This document shows positions 6,482 to 7,765 of a stretch of 7,765 bases of DNA, one piece after another (the first letter of the stretch is position 1; each line of letters begins with the position of its first letter). Position numbers and translations under genes: made by a program. The notes beneath the pieces are model-generated. The model saw only the letters and a list, made by a program, of their open reading frames with translations. It ran no database searches and was not told where the DNA came from. Origin of the DNA: an uncultured Phascolarctobacterium sp. (GTDB lineage Bacteria; Bacillota; Negativicutes; Acidaminococcales; Acidaminococcaceae); NCBI GenBank assembly GCA_937906915.1, contig CALCUU010000268.1, positions 1 through 7,765 on the forward strand, in the 5' to 3' direction.

Positions 6482-6597
6482 CTTCAACCATAACTTCCGG
6501 GCAAGGCTTACAGCCAGCGACCTTGCTCTCTTAACCATCGTTTATAGCCTACTTTCTTGCTCATCGTGCAGAACAGGGGCATTTTCAATTAACGATA

Positions 6598-6626
6598 ATT
6601 ATAGCACAAAAGCCTGTGGGAGTAAA
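6598..6626 (-). promoter_or_regulatory. Promoter of the pheST transcription unit
   Basis: The -10 is a perfect TATAAT (6603-6598) preceded by TGC, an extended -10, with TTTACT (6626-6621) 17 bases upstream as a partial -35. The predicted start is near 6591, about 22 bases before the base of T-box Stem I, giving a leader of about 270 bases to the pheS start. The -35 lies 22 bases after the sfsA stop codon. Confidence 0.82.
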
Positions 6627-6648
6627 GGGATTGGGAATCATAATGCCA

Positions 6649-7329
6649 TTAAAGCATTACCGGGATTGACTTGGTAATCTCTAAAGAGCTTGGCGTAACC
6701 TTACATTCGTAGGCGAGAACCTGCACGCCTGCCTTACGAGCTTGGCGCAAGGCTTCGCCAAATTGGGGATGGGTTTTATCGTTAGGTTCAAAGTGCTGCA
6801 TGCCTTCCATCTGCACTACGAAAATTACCACAGCTTTGTAGCCTGCTTTTACGCAAGCACATAGCTCCTCTAAATGCTTAATGCCTCGTTCCGTAGGCGC
6901 GTCAGGAAAACGCACGATGCCATCTTCTTCCAAGGTAACGCCTTTTACTTCAATAAATATCTTCTCTGCTTCTGTTTCAAGATAAAAATCAAAGCGTGAA
7001 GAGCCGTAGGTACATTCTGGTTTTAGCAGCTTAACCTTACCAAAAGGCTCCTTTTCTAATAGCCACTCCCCTACTACCTTGTTGGGAGCTTGGGAATCCA
7101 TATTGATTAGCAGGTCGCCTTTTTCCACAGCTATAAGGGAATATTTAGTTTTACGTTTAGTGTTATCGTGATGCTCCACATAAATAGTTGCCCTATCAGT
7201 CAGCAGTTCACGACAACGACCTGTATTCTTTACGTGGCAAACCTCTTCCCTGCCATCCACTTCGATATGCGCAATAAAGCGATTAGGACGACGCAGGAAG
7301 GTTGCACGCTGGATGTTGGAGTAATGCAT
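6649..7329 (-). CDS. sfsA: SfsA family protein (sugar fermentation stimulation protein homologue, nuclease-like fold)
   Basis: SfsA was named for raising maltose metabolism in E. coli and for nonspecific DNA binding. The fold is an OB-like N-terminal domain joined to a PD-(D/E)xK nuclease-type domain, and its true cellular role is unclear. The 226 residues match the family's usual length (about 230). The start FLRRPNRFIAHIEVDG (11-26) is the family signature; CHVKNTGRCRELL (31-43) and SQAPN (79-83) follow. The nuclease-like residues are D114 in SRFDFYL and E127 with K129 in IEVKG, followed by FPDAPTERGIKHLEEL (141-156). ATG at 7329 is the natural start, though no good Shine-Dalgarno sequence lies at normal distance; the nearest AGGTG is about 16 bases away inside the preceding gene. 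The 10-base gap to that gene suggests co-transcription and perhaps re-initiation. Arg codon AGG occurs here, and codon choice looks less biased than in the phe and pyr genes, as expected for a weakly expressed gene rather than a transferred one. Confidence 0.93.
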   Translation of the reverse strand: MHYSNIQRATFLRRPNRFIAHIEVDGREEVCHVKNTGRCRELLTDRATIYVEHHDNTKRKTKYSLIAVEKGDLLINMDSQAPNKVVGEWLLEKEPFGKVKLLKPECTYGSSRFDFYLETEAEKIFIEVKGVTLEEDGIVRFPDAPTERGIKHLEELCACVKAGYKAVVIFVVQMEGMQHFEPNDKTHPQFGEALRQARKAGVQVLAYECKVTPSSLEITKSIPVML

Positions 7330-7339
7330 TATACTTTTT

Positions 7340-7765
7340 CTACTTCACCTTTCTTCTCAAGGCTTCGAACATCACAATACCGGCAGCCATGGCTACGTTC
7401 AAGCTTTCTGCCCTACCCGCCATGGGGATGTAAACTCTTTTGTCAGCTTGTGCCAAGAGGCTCTCGCTTACGCCCCCAGCTTCGTTGCCCATGACAAAAG
7501 CAATACGCCCGCTTAAATCTGCCTTGTAAAGATTATCCGCACCGTCGAGGCAAGTAACCAAGATATCATAACCAGCCTTCTTGCCTGCGCTGATAAACTC
7601 CTGCTCACTTACACCGCTAAGCACGGGAATGTGGAACAAGCTACCCATGGAAGAACGTACTGTTTTGGGAGCATAGATATCTGCACAACCTTTCAAGAGC
7701 ACCAAACCACCAATGCCTGCGGCATCCGCAGTGCGGAGCATGGTTCCGATGTTACCGGGGTCACC
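7340..7765 (-). CDS. TrmH/SpoU-family rRNA 2'-O-ribose methyltransferase, C-terminal part (YsgA/RlmP-like); start lies outside the window
   Basis: These enzymes use S-adenosylmethionine to methylate a ribose 2'-OH on RNA through a knotted SPOUT fold. The 141 visible residues cover most of that catalytic domain: motif 1 DPGNIGTMLRTADAAG begins at residue 2, motif 2 is FVMGNEAGGVSESLL near the middle, and motif 3 is IPMAGRAESLNVAMAAGIVM near the end, supplying the knot and SAM pocket. The N-terminal substrate-binding domain is cut off by the window edge, so roughly 100 residues are missing. A gene of this family (ysgA) lies next to pheST in Bacillus subtilis, where it was reported to methylate G2553 of 23S rRNA. 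The shared neighbourhood supports the same assignment, but the visible part alone cannot separate it from RlmB or TrmH relatives. It ends with TAG 10 bases before sfsA. Confidence 0.9.
   Translation of the reverse strand, partial: GDPGNIGTMLRTADAAGIGGLVLLKGCADIYAPKTVRSSMGSLFHIPVLSGVSEQEFISAGKKAGYDILVTCLDGADNLYKADLSGRIAFVMGNEAGGVSESLLAQADKRVYIPMAGRAESLNVAMAAGIVMFEALRRKVK

Larger units (their letters stand above)
6347..6580 (-). ncRNA. T-box riboswitch leader sensing tRNA-Phe, upstream of pheST
   Basis: This cis-acting leader RNA binds tRNA-Phe and allows transcription into pheS when the tRNA is uncharged. Stem I (6569-6467) closes with GCAC/GUGC and has a GAUGA/GGGA kink-turn, CAAG/CUUG, then a loop-E-like specifier loop with AGUA opposite GAA. 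The specifier is UUC (6481-6479), followed by A, which is a Phe codon. The distal stem GCAAGG/CCUUGC and the AGAGAG...GCUGGCUGUAAG motifs match the part of Stem I that stacks on the tRNA elbow. After a Stem II/III region with three AAGGCG repeats comes the T-box AAGGGTGGTACCGCG (6398-6384). Its UGGU (6393-6390) should pair with an ACCA tRNA end, consistent with discriminator A. Antiterminator and terminator overlap and exclude each other. Folding was done by eye. Confidence 0.95.

Noticed and set aside
6641..6659. Inverted repeat TAATGC/GCATTA at the sfsA stop codon as a possible terminator
   Set aside because: The stem has only 6 weak pairs, overlaps the stop codon and is followed by TGATTCCC with no U-run. 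Termination after sfsA remains unassigned.
1..7765. An undescribed multi-gene system, defence island or mobile element
   Set aside because: All coding sequence belongs to well-known housekeeping families in plausible operon order, and the gaps are explained by promoters and RNA switches. I saw no transposase, integrase, long terminal repeats, or marked break in base composition by eye.

Overview
This window looks like an ordinary housekeeping stretch of a Firmicutes-type chromosome. The evidence for that is a T-box riboswitch, a PyrR-type RNA attenuator, strong AGGAGG ribosome binding sites and the order rRNA methylase - (sfsA) - pheS - pheT. My best guess is a Negativicute of the Phascolarctobacterium/Acidaminococcus kind, but this rests on general protein resemblance and moderate GC content and is not proven. 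Every gene is on the minus strand, so the window is best read from high to low coordinates. I found no mobile element, CRISPR array, tRNA, rRNA or phage gene, and no undescribed multi-gene system.

Layout in transcription order: (1) 7765-7340 is the C-terminal part of a SpoU/TrmH-family rRNA 2'-O-methyltransferase (YsgA/RlmP-like), cut by the window edge, followed 10 bases later by sfsA (7329-6649). (2) The 326-base gap 6648-6323 holds a promoter and a complete phenylalanine T-box leader with specifier codon UUC, discriminator-pairing UGGU, and mutually exclusive antiterminator and terminator. It controls pheS (6322-5297) and pheT (5285-2838), the two subunits of phenylalanyl-tRNA synthetase. 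(3) A hairpin terminator at 2831-2801 closes the phe unit. (4) About 35 bases further on, a near-consensus promoter (TTGACG, 17 bases, TAAAAT) starts the pyrimidine operon. Its leader carries a PyrR binding loop, an antiterminator and a terminator, followed by pyrB (2601-1645), pyrC (1661-369) and carA (381 to beyond the window start). These three genes overlap by 17 and 13 bases.

Two biosynthetic units thus sit side by side, each controlled by premature termination in its leader RNA. Uncharged tRNA-Phe should raise synthetase production, and UMP-bound PyrR should lower carbamoyl-phosphate, carbamoyl-aspartate and dihydroorotate synthesis. The gene for PyrR is not in the window, and no pyrI accompanies pyrB. 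The most useful second-look items are the fully readable RNA switches, the interrupted U-tract of the T-box terminator, repeats of the terminator-arm sequence inside the T-box leader, a pair of direct heptamers around the pyr promoter -35, and the TTG start of pyrC inside the end of pyrB.
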